From: Agarophyton chilense
Taxonomy: Eukaryota > Rhodophyta > Florideophyceae > Gracilariales > Gracilariaceae
DNA length: 64,000 nt
Direction of reading: 5' to 3'
Assembly (NCBI GenBank): GCA_030374765.1
Contig: JARGXX010000004.1
Coordinates: 1,612,001 to 1,676,000 of the forward strand
Below are positions 46,303-57,566 of this stretch, in pieces. A program made the translations under genes and the position numbers. Within the stretch, counting starts at the first letter, position 1; each line of letters begins with the position of its first letter. The notes beneath the pieces were generated by a model, which saw only the letters and a list, made by a program, of their open reading frames with translations, was not told where the DNA came from and did not search any database.

Positions 46303-47382
46303 CTGTTTAGGAGTTGACCACACATCTTGTGGTTGTCGACGTGTGGTGTCATATGGAAGTCCAAAAAAGGGTTTTTGTCTGGCTGTGAGGGGGTGATTTA
46401 AGCCCGAGGGCTCAAACATCTCCTTCACAAACAGATATTTTAACGTTTTAATCGCATTAAACCAGTGTGTGATTCGGCAGCCGTCCATGGCCATCACACT
46501 GCTTGCAGTTTGATTAAAACTCGCGCCTTTGTTTAAATCAAGTACCTACGCAAAACTCGTGCTGCAAAACGTTCACTCGCTGCTCCGGCGCGGTTCAAAT
46601 GAAACGTGTAATAATCTTTCTTTAGTTGCATCTACGTACGTAAAGGATTGGTGCGACAACGAGTGTCGCATCCCTCCAAAAAGGGGCGTTTTGCGACGTC
46701 GGGGGGGTTTTGGCGCGAGCGTGCCACGTGGGCATGCTGGCCAAAACACCCCGGCGGTGGTAGCTGGGAGGGGGTAGGCCAGGGGGGGCACGGGGCAGGG
46801 GGCACGGGGCAGGGGGCACGGGGGCTGGGGGCAGGCTGGAGGCAGCCAACTACGGGGGTGCCATGGTATTCAAAATTTTATTTGGTTCGGGCACACGTCT
46901 GGTTTCCATCAGATTCTTGAGCCTCAATATCGAGACAACTATTCCACATGGGGCAGTCGTCACGTTGCCTGTCCTGTGCAGTACCAATTAGCTTCAGATC
47001 CACCAGATTAGAATAGAATAACTTAAGTTTACCTCGCGTTGCATTGCATCCAAGATTGCTTTCAAATAAAATATATTTTAGCAGTCATCCTCGCTATTAA
47101 TGTGTCGGATGGAAGACTGTATGAGAAATATTTTTTCACAAACCGTACCCAGCTCGGGATGGACTGCGTCCATACGGTCGCGTAGCCTCGACAGGAAAAG
47201 CCTTCTTCTTTCCTTCGTAGTATGCGACATTCTGTAGTCCTTTTCGATTAGTTGTAGAAGTAGACAGTTGGAGAGAAGATGTAGGGCTGTTGATGTCGTT
47301 GGTTTTAGCCGCGGTTGGAAGACTGAGTAGCTTAAATAGATCTTGACGTCGTAGCATTAGGGGGATATCAAAATATTTCACT
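46303..47382. other. Stretch without recognisable gene
   Basis: Between piggyBac and the Helitron. It contains the G-rich repeat at 46781-46840. Short frames on both strands around 46520-46920 owe their openness to that G/C-rich repeat and show no motif. Confidence 0.45.
46781..46840 (+). repeat. Short G-rich tandem repeat
   Basis: Three to four units of GGGGGCACGGGGCA in a row, then GGGGGCTGGGGGCAGG. Runs of four or more G with short spacers could fold as a G-quadruplex on the plus strand. Confidence 0.8.
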
Positions 47383-47519
47383 CTGTACGTATATTTTTCA
47401 AGTTACAGTACGAACTTCAACAAAATTACTGTACGTATACTATTAAAAATACCGTTCGTTCTTTAAACAAATGACTGTACGTATTTTAATAAAACACTGC
47501 GCGTATGTTTATAAACTAG
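47383..47519 (+). repeat. Six-copy degenerate 23-bp tandem repeat
   Basis: Units start CTGTACGTAT, CAGTACGAAC, CTGTACGTAT, CCGTTCGTTC, CTGTACGTAT and CTGCGCGTAT at 47383, 47406, 47429, 47452, 47475 and 47497. Spacing is 23, 23, 23, 23 and 22. Each has a TACGTA-like core followed by an A/T tail. It lies about 100 bases before the Helitron reading frames. Confidence 0.8.
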
Positions 47520-47623
47520 CTCTACATATACGATGAAACTTATTTTCTTATACATCGAAAGCACTAAAAAGGCAGAGACCTGCTGCTAAAAATCGAAATC
47601 CATGCACCCAAGCTTCGGTAAAC

Positions 47624-48742
47624 ATGGCCGACCGGAGTCATTCGACAAGAACAACTGCGAGGCCTTGCACACGAAGGTCTGTCACTTCTTCAGTTCGTAC
47701 CTCCAACCGCTGTCGCTCAGCCAGGCAAATAACTTTGGAGGATGGTCCTGCTTTCTTCAACTCGGAAGTAGATACAGCAACCACTGTAGAAGCCGCTCCT
47801 CATTCTTTCCAGCCTTATAATCTTAAAGAACTTATGTTCTTTGGCGATGGAATACCGCATAGAATGCGTGCCGAAGGAGACCGCACTAAAATGCGGAGTG
47901 CAGCTAAACCAAGAAGAGGTGTTCACCTTGGTGTTTATTACGCTTGGAATGGGCGATCGGAAGGCGTGCGACGAGGTACTCATCAAAGATCTTCTGATTC
48001 AAATGGACTTATATCCACCAGCTCACTGCCATCAAACTGTGGCCTGTGTGGTAATACAGGACATAGGACGAATCGATGTCCATTTCATGGGTTTGGTTGT
48101 GTTCTTCGCATTAGAACGTGCAATTTCTGCGAAGCTGTGATTCTTGGCGCAGTACTGGATGGAACGTGCTGTGGGTCGAAAGGGTCTCGCTCGAGTCTTG
48201 AAATTAGTTTCAAAAGGACACATTTGAGCTCTCAAGTTGAACTGTTGTACAGTTTGCGTTCTTTTCAGAGGCTTTCTACTAACCTGAATACGATTTTCTT
48301 AACCCTGGTTACTTTTATGGACATGAAATACGCTCGAGGAGGAGGGTCTTCGTTTCTTCGTCTGCAAGGTAATGTTTTCTTATCTGTTCCAGGCCGAGAG
48401 GTCCGATACACCTATTTGTGGTCAGAAGGACCTCCGAGTCTCGACACAGATTTTTATTCTTCTTCTTTCAGAAGGAGAATTCTATCAAACCCAAACATAC
48501 GATATCTCATTCCCAAGATGTACGCCCTATTGCAACCAAGGCCGTACATTGTTCGAGAAAGGTACAGGAACATGTTTCAGTCAGGCTCTATTCCCGCTCC
48601 CGGTACACAAAATAATCCATTATCTTTGGATATATCAAGTGACACAGCTCAAGAGGGAATAGTTTTCAGAAACTTCCAGGGGTCCCATGAAGCATGTATT
48701 GAAGACAATGCAGGATCAGGAACCTTACCAGAGGATAGCTGA
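47624..48742 (+). pseudogene. Helitron N-terminal region with zinc-knuckle-like motif
   Basis: A 372-codon frame contains CGLCGNTGHRTNRC, an exact C-x2-C-x4-H-x4-C knuckle, near 48037-48080, followed by more Cys (C-V-L-R, C-N-F-C). A second frame over 47841-48140 looks equally protein-like (ACDEVLIKDLLIQMDLYPP), so a frame change within this interval is likely. The C-terminal half leads into the Helitron-like N-terminal domain. The initiating Met is uncertain. Confidence 0.5.
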
Positions 48743-48787
48743 GGTCGACCACTATCGACGAGAGCCTTTATTGTTGAACCAACTGGA

Positions 48788-50060
48788 TTGTTTCGAACAC
48801 AAGAACCAGTTGCTCAGCTTTTGGGGCACAGGGAATCTCATCAGTCTACCAGTGCCCTTCAACGGCGTGTGGTAAAGTATAAGCGTCTCAAGCCAGACTC
48901 CAAAGTGGCATATATGGGAGCCTTCCCATTGCTATATCCATATGGTGAGATACACTGCCCTTATGACACTTCATCATACATTGAAAGTCGAGACTATGGC
49001 AGGGGACGTCATGTCGCCGATGAGAAAAGACTTACGTGGGCAGAGCACTCAAAGCGACGTTTGCATAGTGATAATTTCCTTTTCAACTCTGGGACACTTC
49101 TCCAACAGGGAGTGCTCCAAACCCATACGAACATAGAAGACCTCCGCTTAAGATACTTGGAAACAGACCAGATGAGAATCGTAGAGGAACGAGAACTCTG
49201 TGAGGGCACACACACTGGATCTGATGAACTCGGTTCTCCAGGAAAGCTTTACCTCTCTGGAAATCAAGAGACCTCGCCGGCGTACTGGAAAAAAAAGCGG
49301 TTAGATGTCCAAGCAATGGTTGCGAAACTGGGGCCCCCCACCTTCTTCATCACCATCACAATGAATGTTTGGCGAGAAGAAGTGAAGAGGCTCGGGCTGG
49401 ATAATGACCATGCCGGGGCCTTTTCGCCAAAACGTGATCGTCCTAGACCATTCCACAGGCGCGATCTTATCGCAAGAGTGTACAACCCGTACGAAAATTC
49501 AATTCTGAAGGTTCTTCACAAGATCCCCGAGAATCTTTTCGGGCTGAAATGTGTCGAAATTGCCGCAGAACTTGAATTCCAAGAAAAGAACACGCCGCAT
49601 CACCACGTTCTGCTCTGGTTAGATGGTGGGGTTATTCATGATCCAGACGTAATTGACATGCTGATCAAAGCAGAACTTCCGAAAGGAGACTCTACGGAAG
49701 ATGTACAACTTGGTGGCCTCGTGAAAAGATTCAACATGCACCGACATTCCCCTTACTGTCGTGGAAGAACTTGAGATGCAAGATGCCGTTTCGGATACGA
49801 CCAACTTTCTGTTGTTCCCGAGACCTTTATTGACGACCACACGAACAGAGTGACATATCGGAGAAGACCCAATGAAGATCTCAAGGTGGTGCCGTATAGT
49901 CCAGACCTTTCGAGAAAGTACAAGGGGCACATCAATGTAGAAAGAACACAGTGTGGTGGTGCCGTTGCATATCTCATGAAATATGGCTTGAAGGGCGCCA
50001 AAGATCATACCCTTGCAGTTGCCGGCCGTGATGATACAGGAAGCGATTCAAGGGGATAGT
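48788..50060 (+). pseudogene. Helitron Rep (HUH endonuclease) region
   Basis: YMGAFPLLYPYGEIHCPYD is the usual entry to the Helitron N-terminal domain. QAMVAKLGPPTFFITITMN and ELEFQEKNTPHHHVLLWLD follow. The P-H-H-H run at 49595-49606 supplies the H-x-H metal-binding pair. VKRFNMHRHSPYC and, in another frame, AYLMKYGLKG (Y-x2-K-Y, tyrosines at 49970 and 49982) supply the tyrosine motif of rolling-circle Reps. Two in-frame interruptions separate these blocks. Rep nicks one strand and joins it to the target. Confidence 0.8.
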
Positions 50061-50745
50061 CAAGAGGAACTCGTGATTTACAGAACGAGATAAGGGCCTA
50101 CATGAGGAGTAGAGTTGTCGGCGCGGTTGAGGCAGCTTGGAATCTCTTCGAGTTCCGACACGTTCTAATTTATCCGCCAGTGCAGATATTGGACATTCAC
50201 CTTCAAGAAGAGAGGCAGATTCTAGTCCTAAACACCCGGCACCCACGTTCACTAAAGTTGTCACTGCTTGAACGGTACTTTAAGCGTCCGTCGTGATACC
50301 ATGATCTGGAATATAAGGCGTACTACGAGATGGTTCGAATCTACGACAAAATGCCGAAATCTATTCGAAAAGAAGATGTGCACAGAGACCATGGAGATCC
50401 TCGAAAGTGTGTTGTCGAGCGCAGGGAAGAAGATACCACAGTTACTCGAATTCGAAGTGTTTCTCCCGCCAAGCCAGAATTATTCGCCTACCAAAGCGGT
50501 ATGGAGATCACCACTTCCAGAGCTACAGAGAAGCTGCAATTGCAGCAGGACTCTACATACACCGTAATGAGTACGAAACTGCATTTCATGAGGCCGTCAG
50601 ATACTACACGACACAATCGGAACTCAGGCGTATGGTTGTCACGTCCTATCAGCAAGGAGTAAATCCAGAAGCAATCATTGAAAGACATGGAAGGGTTTTG
50701 ATGGCCTAGTTACATGGTAGTTCTACTGCTGCGCAGAGAAAGGAG

Positions 50746-52240
50746 ATGATGAACAGAATCATACAAATATCTGATCTTTACGGAGGTATATTGATCAGGA
50801 AGCATCCGTACTTTGCTCAAATTAAAAGACAGCTCGGCATCCGCGAGAGTGAAATTCATCTTGCGCCAGACGCAGCTCTAACTCGCCGCAGATCTTCTTC
50901 TCGCACCGGCTACCAACTGCGGAATAGGTACAGAAATTTGAAGGACGGCCAACAACGGGTGTTTGATAAGATGATGAGAGAAGTGTCCAGAGTGCGCCAA
51001 ATGACGGAAACAGAACGACTTCAATCTCACGGAAAGGTGTTCTTCCTTCAGGAACATACAGGGACTGGAAAAACATATTTTCTTTCGCTTTTACGAGACA
51101 TCATTGAACACGAACGTATGTTAATTGAGATGACGGCAACAACGGGAATTGCTTCTGCATTATATGAAGGAGGTAGAGCTCTTCACAGTCTTCTGGGAAT
51201 TGGAGTAGATGACAACAAAGATGCTCAAAGCCACGAACGTCGAACCCTCTCCAATTATGGGCCAAGGTCACAACGTGCTGAGATTATGAGAAAGGTGGCA
51301 GTCATCGTCATTGATGAAGCATCTCTGTGCCCGAAACTATTTTTCGAAACTGTGAACAGTATTCTGAAGAACTTACGCAATTCAAACAAGGACTTTGGAG
51401 GCATGATCATGGTGCTGGCAGGAGACTATATGCAGCTACTACCGGTTATACCAAGATCTACGACTGTTATCGATACGAATGGTAATGTGAGTGTCATACC
51501 CGTGAATCTCCTACGTGAGCTGCCTTGGTACGATTGCGAACTATGGTATCAACGAGTGGAAGTTCTTCGGCTAACTGAACAAGTACGACAGCAACCCGAT
51601 TCTGAATTTGCTGAGCTTCTCTTGAAGCTGGGGAAAGGGGCTTTCTACCAGTCCTCTTTCTTATCTCTAAATCAACTTCAGATTTGAACGCTGCCTGCCG
51701 AGGTCTATGGCAGTGGGTGAAGAGTGGCCGAGAGGAAGATATCAGCCTCAATCGACTGATAGCTGCACCAACGAATCATCTAGTTGATGAGCACAATGAA
51801 TGAGAGCTTCAATTATTCCCAGGCAGTACTTTCGAACTTATTTCAGCAACAACTCTCGTGACTATAAGGGATGGGGACGCCACAGAGATTCATAATATTA
51901 TAGGACCGGAAATCAAGTACAACTACGCTCCTAGAGGTGTTCCACCACATCACCTACTGCTCATAACTGGAGTTCATGTCATAATCATCCGAAATTTGTT
52001 GCATAAGCCTCACTTGAATGGAAAAATGTTCATCGTTTCTGGGGCCTCTCGAAGATGTGTTCGAATTACAGAGTTCGACAAAGAAAAAAGGCTCCTTAGG
52101 CGTCATACCTTGCACAGGATTGATTTCGTATTCGACTTTGCCGATATGAAGTTCTAGAGGCGGCAATTTCTGATACGTCTTGCATTTGCAGCTACTGTTC
52201 ACCAATCGCAAGGACAAACTCTTTAGCAAGATGGTTTTGG
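50746..52240 (+). pseudogene. Helitron Pif1-type helicase region
   Basis: Residues of the 50746-51687 frame show Walker A (EHTGTGKTY, about 51054), TATTGIASALYEGGRALHSL (motif Ia, A-x-T-G-x-A-A), Walker B (VIVIDEASL, about 51310) and LAGDYMQLLPVIP (the G-G-D-x-x-Q-x-L-P-V motif III). Downstream, PPHHLLLITGVHVIIIRNL and a final HQSQGQTL motif complete the superfamily-1 helicase set. The end is broken into three frames. The helicase unwinds the donor strand. Confidence 0.85.
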
Positions 52241-52839
52241 ACTTTCAATCTCAATTGTTTTCCCCAGGATAAATTTTTTTTTGACTATCAAGAGTTAGGA
52301 AAGCAAATGACGTTTTACTTTTGAACAGAGAAGAAGGCGAACCAAGAAATTTAAACATGTTACATAATATACCTGTTTCAGTGAAAACCCCGGTGTTGAA
52401 GGAAGCCGTTGAATTAGTAGAAGGCTTTAGTGGTTAGAATAAATGAAATGAACGTCATTTAAAGCTGTGATTTTAGTTGAAACGACCTTAATTTAAAGGA
52501 GTGATTTGTGATTTTGGGGTTTTGTGGACTTTTTTGGCAGTGGCGCGAAGCGCCGCATATGGCCCTCATATGGCCGAATACCAAGTGTTTCTTTTTTTAT
52601 TGGTCTCATGAATGTACAAAGGATATACTCTTGAAATGTTTTTGTTTGCTGTAAAATGTGCTCTGTAGTACAAAAAATCGTTTTTGGGGCAGTTTTTGAG
52701 AAGGGATATATTTTTGAAACGAACTGTATTAAGCGGCTTTTGGAAAGTTTACTCGTTTGCATTCCGACGCTTTAAATTATTCGGTGACGATGTAATCTGA
52801 CCAATAATTTTTTTCACTCGTTCACACTATGACTACAAG

Positions 52840-53345
52840 TAGTGTCTGTACGACCGAAGAGCTCATGTGAGATCATTTGGTCTCAAATGAGGTCATTTTT
52901 TTAATTTTTTGTAATAAAGCAATAAATGCGTTATACAAGCTTATCATAACTGAAATATATAGGCAAACATTCTTCCTTTGATGGCCTCAACATTTGAAAA
53001 ATGCATTACTAGATGATTGAAAGAGATATTTTCTTTTGACATGTTTTTTTGGATAGTTTGAGGCCAAAAATATTTGATTGTTGTTTTTTTGCGATTACTA
53101 AAGTTTGCTACACCAAAAGTTTATTGTTTTAAAGAAGAGTTTTAAAGCTCTGTTTGACTAGATTTCCGAGGCTCTTCCTCAACGATAAAGATGCATGGTT
53201 TTTATTTTTGTTTTCTTCCTTTTTGCTCTAAATTTGAAAGATCATAACTTGGCTGAATTTCAGTTACTTTTTAAGAGACATTGTGGCCTCATATGAGGCC
53301 AAGCTGGCCTCAGGTGAGATCAATCCTCCGGGCGTGTAGACACTA
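52840..53345. mobile_element. MITE-like element with about 60-bp terminal inverted repeats
   Basis: The left end TAGTGTCTGTACG and the reverse complement of the right end TAGTGTCTACACG begin arms that stay about 75 percent alike for roughly 60 bases, including TGAG...TGG-CTCA-ATGAGG blocks. The internal about 390 bp is AT-rich and non-coding. A TA on each side could be the target duplication; no 8-bp duplication is present. At about 506 bp with no transposase it is a non-autonomous element. Superfamily uncertain (mariner-like if TA is right). Confidence 0.6.
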
Positions 53346-55720
53346 GTAGACAACGTTACATTGCTGGCGATTCTGTGCTTTGTAGGTTCTTGCCGCAGAG
53401 TTCTACACATTCAAAACAAAACTCCTGCTCTCTTTTTTGGTTTCAATTTTTATAACCCTTCTTAGCCATCATGGAACCTTCAAACAAACTCGATTAAGTC
53501 TACCGTAGACCAGCTCATTTAGTTAAGTAATTCAAAGCTTTCCGACTCCTTTCAAGAAAATTGACTTCAGGGTAAGTGCGGGTCGCTAAAGAAATATGGG
53601 AACCTGGATAAGGGTTTTAACAGTAAAAGATACAGACTTTTCGAAAATCTATGTCATTTTTCTGGAACAGTTGATTCAAAAAAATTGTAAGTTCTTGGTC
53701 ATCCGCCCTCTAAAATGGTAAAATAGCTTTCTACCAGCCACGGAAATGAGGATTCTGTGGATTGGTGGGCAACAAACATAGGAGAGACAGCGAGGTTGAG
53801 TTTGATCTTTAATCTGATATTGAAAAAGACTCATCATTTCAATCTGAGAAGGATGGCGTTGATTCGCAAAACCCTTTCGGTATCGAGCTGTTCTGTGAAG
53901 AGAATATTTTGTCGTTTTTTTCTGCTAAGCTCAATTTAGATAAAACCACAAACAGCTTCAAACAGATGTACCATAATCGGTCATCTACTATGTGTTGCAT
54001 ACAATCAAAACTTTACAATCGCTGTGGTAGACAGGGGGGAATACTTACAGATGGAAGGTAAGTGAACGTTACATCCTGGATTCTTGGGATTTGAAATTGC
54101 TCTGAAGCGTGTGAGAAAGAATACTGCGGACGAAGTTCGGTCGATTGCACGATTTCGTCTACCATCTGTAGTGGAATCCTCTTTCAAAATTTATAATATG
54201 GAGTAGGAAGGTGGTACAAAAATTGTATACGTTAACTTGAATGTATATACTACACAGTATGCAAGTCGCGGACTTGTTCTCAAAGGGTTTGATCTTCTTG
54301 ATGCAAAATAAAAATCTGACCTTCTCGCCACAGAAACTCGTTTACCTGTCTTTACATACGTTTTACGGTATTAATTCAGTTTCTTTTTGAGATACTATCA
54401 ATTTCTAATTTGTGGCTGGGTTCTGCTCAGTAGAAATGTTCCGCAGCGTTTTCTACAGTTCAGGTTTTATGCGTTTTAGGTTGTGTGTTACTATGAATAT
54501 GTTATACAGCTTTCAGCAGATTATTCCATTTTCAGTCACTGCATTGGGAAATGTGGTGTAATTAAAAATAATCTGTTTTTCAGAAAGATCGGGCAGAAGG
54601 ACAACCAGTATGCTCTAGAACTTGCAGAGTGAAAGAGCAGGAACGAGACTTCAATTCATTTATCCGAAGTGAATATGTTACATTCTCAAGGTCAAAGATT
54701 TACTATCAAGCTCAAAAAGAATGGCTCACTCTATTCTCTAGATACTGAGTGCGGATGACCTTGTATATATGAATGCATACACTATTCAAATCTTTTTCAT
54801 TTTTTTGGAAGTGTTCAAAACACTTTCGTGTTTTTATATATGCTTCTTGATCACAAAAATAGCTCTGACTTCGTGAAGAAAAACCACTACTTTTAAACCA
54901 TTAGGAGTCATTCGCTGTAGCATTTTATAACGTAAATTGTCGTATTTCGATTATCAGTTTATTTTAACACCCAGGACGATTTCTAAAAACGAAAGAGATT
55001 AAATTGCTGTAGAGGATGTGCCTAAAAGTACAAGCTTTCTCCTATTCAGCAAGTAAAGCTTGCAAGGATGGTCAATGGCTTTTCCGTGAGATTACGTATT
55101 TCCCGCATCCTCAAAGAACGAGGAGGAATTTGGGCGAAATGCACCTTGTCCTGGCCTAGTGTAGAAAGCTATGCGTCCCAGGCAATACGTCTTTTTTAAA
55201 TCTTGAACAATTCATGTCAAATTTTAACCAAGTGAAAGCACATATCCAAATTTAGGAACAATTTCTTGAATCTGTACATTGTTTTCAATAGCAACCGATG
55301 GTTGGCCTCAAGCCAGACGTGAAAATTTTCAGAGAGGGCTTAGCTATTCCATGTTTGTGGATGTGTTTTTAAGGTTTCCATAGGAAAGGATTTGTTCTTT
55401 TTTGGGTATAACATTAGTCATGCTGTGTCGGCTCCAGCGCCCTCGTCGCAGTCGCTGCCCACGATCGCCGCCTTCAATGCTGATCGTCGCGAACGGAGCG
55501 CAAAACATCGCAAAATTTTGTTCACAAAGATTAGCTTTTTTACGAATTTTACATTCACAATGCTTTTATGCAGTGGCAGTACTGCGCTTTAAAGTTAAAA
55601 TGTACGTTGACATAAAATAGAACCCTTCATGACAGTGAAGCGCAACAGAAATCGTTTGAAAGCACAGAAATAATGTAGCCTTGGAAGGCTTCCCCGAATC
55701 CCGAGAGAATTTCTTCGAAT
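53346..55720. other. Long AT-rich stretch without recognisable gene
   Basis: 2.4 kb with stop codons in all frames and only sub-70-codon frames without motifs. A small GC-richer island at 55430-55500 stands out but opens only a 66-codon frame. No tRNA, repeat array or further terminal inverted repeats seen. Confidence 0.5.
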
Positions 55721-56723
55721 CTACTCAAATGATTGAGCACAAGAGCACGACGATCCAGATTCACATTTGGCGTTGAGACAACTCACTTCTGCACTCCCCT
55801 CCGCAGGAACACATACCGTATAGGAAGCGAAATTGCTTAAGCCCGCCGGTCGATTCCTGGCTGCTCCACCTTTACATTTCGGGTTGCTTCCAATCATAAC
55901 AGGACAAGAACCAAATGATTCTCCAGCGTAGCATTCCACGCCATATGGACCTTTGCATTGCTGTAGACATGAAGTTCCATCTCCTCTGCGAGTCGTGCAG
56001 AATTGAGAACGGTCGGTCACAACATTGCAGACGGTTTGATCGAGGTTGGGGAATCCAGAGTTAACATAACACTCGAGAATCTGTCCACATTTCGCACAAT
56101 CAATGTTAGCACATTCCGGTTCCGGGCAAAGGCCTTCAACAATCTCCTCCACTTTTGTAATTAAGGTATCGAAACTGTCTGCAAAAGTGAAGAGGTCCGG
56201 GCTGCTGGCAATACTTTGCAAGCCGTTGATATTTATTCCATCACCGATACCAACTGTAGCGATGGTAATTCCGTCACTCTTGATTCCAGGGGCTACAGCA
56301 CTTCCCAACGGTGCTGTGTTGTCTATACCATCTGTAAGAAGAACGATGATGCGAGGATCGTCAGCAGAAGATATTAGACTTTCGCAGAGAAGGAGACCAG
56401 AGCCTGATGACGTAAAGCCTTCGGATTGGGGATTTGACTCAATTGCTGGGATAAATACGCCATTGATATTAGTGGTGGGTGACTGCACGAGACCGGAAAC
56501 TGAAGAGAAGCCAACGGCGGACAATGAAGAGCCAGGAGCAAAAGCTTGTGAGCAGTTGAGCGATTTCAACCAGGGCATTAGTTTGCTGAGCAAACTCAGA
56601 GGGATCAATGGACCCGCTTTCGTCAATAGCAAAGCATATATTTAACGGGATACAGCTGTTTTGTGATGCTGCTATGTGCAAGATGGCCAAGCATATTGAG
56701 ATCACAAAGAACTTGGAAGTCAT
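55721..56723 (-). pseudogene. Secreted von Willebrand factor A domain protein, with one frame change
   Basis: ATG 56723 opens a signal peptide (MTSKFFVISICLAILHIAAS). The VWA domain follows: ICFAIDESGSIDPSEFAQQ holds the D-x-S-x-S metal site (MIDAS), then GFSSVSGLVQSP, SGSGLLLCESLI, PRIIVLLTDGIDNTAPLG (second MIDAS loop, T-D-G) and ITIATVGIGDGIN. The C-terminal 110 residues are Cys-rich (CPEPECANIDCAKCGQILEC to SGSSCSCAQSFE), like secreted matrix proteins. The frame changes by one base near 56550, between ALVEIAQLL and QAFAPGSSLSAVGF. No splice signals fit, so this is a recent pseudogene, an allele, or a sequencing error. Everything else is intact. Element 4 lies 346 bases upstream. VWA domains bind partner proteins through a metal ion; the partner here is unknown. 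Confidence 0.75.
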
Positions 56724-57063
56724 TTTCCAATGAGAGTAGTAGGCTGAGATGCTGCTTGTTTTGTTATGCGACGAATGTTGGAAAGCTTTGCACGAAAACC
56801 ACCTCATTGAAGCGTTACCCGTCAGTCGATCGCTTTTTATGCTAAGCGCACAGAAAAAAAAACAAGGACACCTGTACCTTTAGTGTATTCTCCGTGCAAG
56901 AAAGGCCCTCTTCCCTTGCCCTTAATTCCGTTTTCAATTGTTCAGGTACACTACCTTTCCCTCGATTGGGCATAGCTGAGCCAGAAATGCTGCTTTGAAG
57001 AAAACAGAATCTGCGATAATCTATTTGCATATGAAAGCATTACCATGCAACGAAATCTCGATT

Positions 57064-57068
57064 GATAC
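57064..57068 (+). other. Target-site duplication of Element 4 (GATAC), left; right copy 63974-63978
   Basis: GATAC directly precedes TGTGGGTC and directly follows the closing CCCACA, as left by integrase of this class. Confidence 0.95.
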
Positions 57069-57330
57069 TGTGGGTCGCGGAACGTGTGGAATGTTCCGGC
57101 ACTGCTGTAACACACGTGTAGGATGTGCCAGCAGCGCCGGGAGTTCCTACATCTTTGTTGACGCCGACGTTGCAGTGGTATTCTGGTGATGTCAGGCGTA
57201 GTTGTTACATTTTAATTGGTTAGTGTGCTGCTGTACTGGCTTCTAGAAGCCAATAGAGTAACCTAGAAGCACACCGTAGTAATAAGTGAGTATCAATGCG
57301 TTGCAGCCCATTCTGTGGGTTCTAGATCTC

Positions 57331-57337
57331 TATAAAA
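57331..57337 (+). promoter_or_regulatory. TATA box of the Element 4 LTR
   Basis: TATAAAA in CTCTATAAAAGGGCC, about 260 bases into the LTR. It is present in both LTRs and altered (CTCTATAGAAAA) in the old solo LTR at 20814. Confidence 0.7.
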
Positions 57338-57440
57338 GGGCCTCTGAAGTCTCCGAACACCATCTCGGACGACCTCAAGCCAACAAACACCCAATTCAAC
57401 TATTTCCTTTGGCTTCGAGCCCTTCAACTATAACAAAAGG

Positions 57441-57566
57441 TGAGGCGTTTGCCGCCTAGGGTCCAGTGAGGCGCTTGCCGCTGGAGGAGCAACCCTATAA
57501 TTATCTAAAATCGGTGAGGCGTTTGCCGCCGTATAGAGGACCAGTGAGGCGTTTGCCGCTGGAAGG
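57441..57566 (+). repeat. Four hairpin-forming GTGAGGCGYTTGCCGC repeats in the Element 4 leader
   Basis: Copies start at 57441, 57467, 57515 and 57545. CCAGTGAGGCGTTTGCCGCTGG is an imperfect stem-loop (CCAG/CTGG outside, G-G/C-C inside). A looser relative, GAAGCGCCTTTGGCGTGG, follows near 57598. All lie downstream of the TATA box, so in the RNA leader. The same set recurs in the 3' LTR. Confidence 0.8.

Larger units (their letters stand above)
47624..52310 (+). mobile_element. Helitron (rolling-circle transposon), autonomous type, decayed
   Basis: The coding blocks read Rep then Pif1-type helicase, the diagnostic Helitron fusion, on the plus strand. The protein is now split over about six frames (47624-48742, 48788-49774, 49850-50059, 50102-50296 and 50407-50709, 50746-51687, 51858-52157). 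The exact 5' TC and 3' hairpin-CTRR ends were not found, so the limits given are those of recognisable coding DNA. Confidence 0.85.

Noticed and set aside
46529-46920. Gly/Pro-rich frames on both strands around the G-rich repeat
   Set aside because: Openness follows from the repeat; mutually overlapping in several frames.
55392-55620. Short frames over the GC-richer island downstream of the VWA gene
   Set aside because: Under 75 codons, two overlapping frames, no motif.
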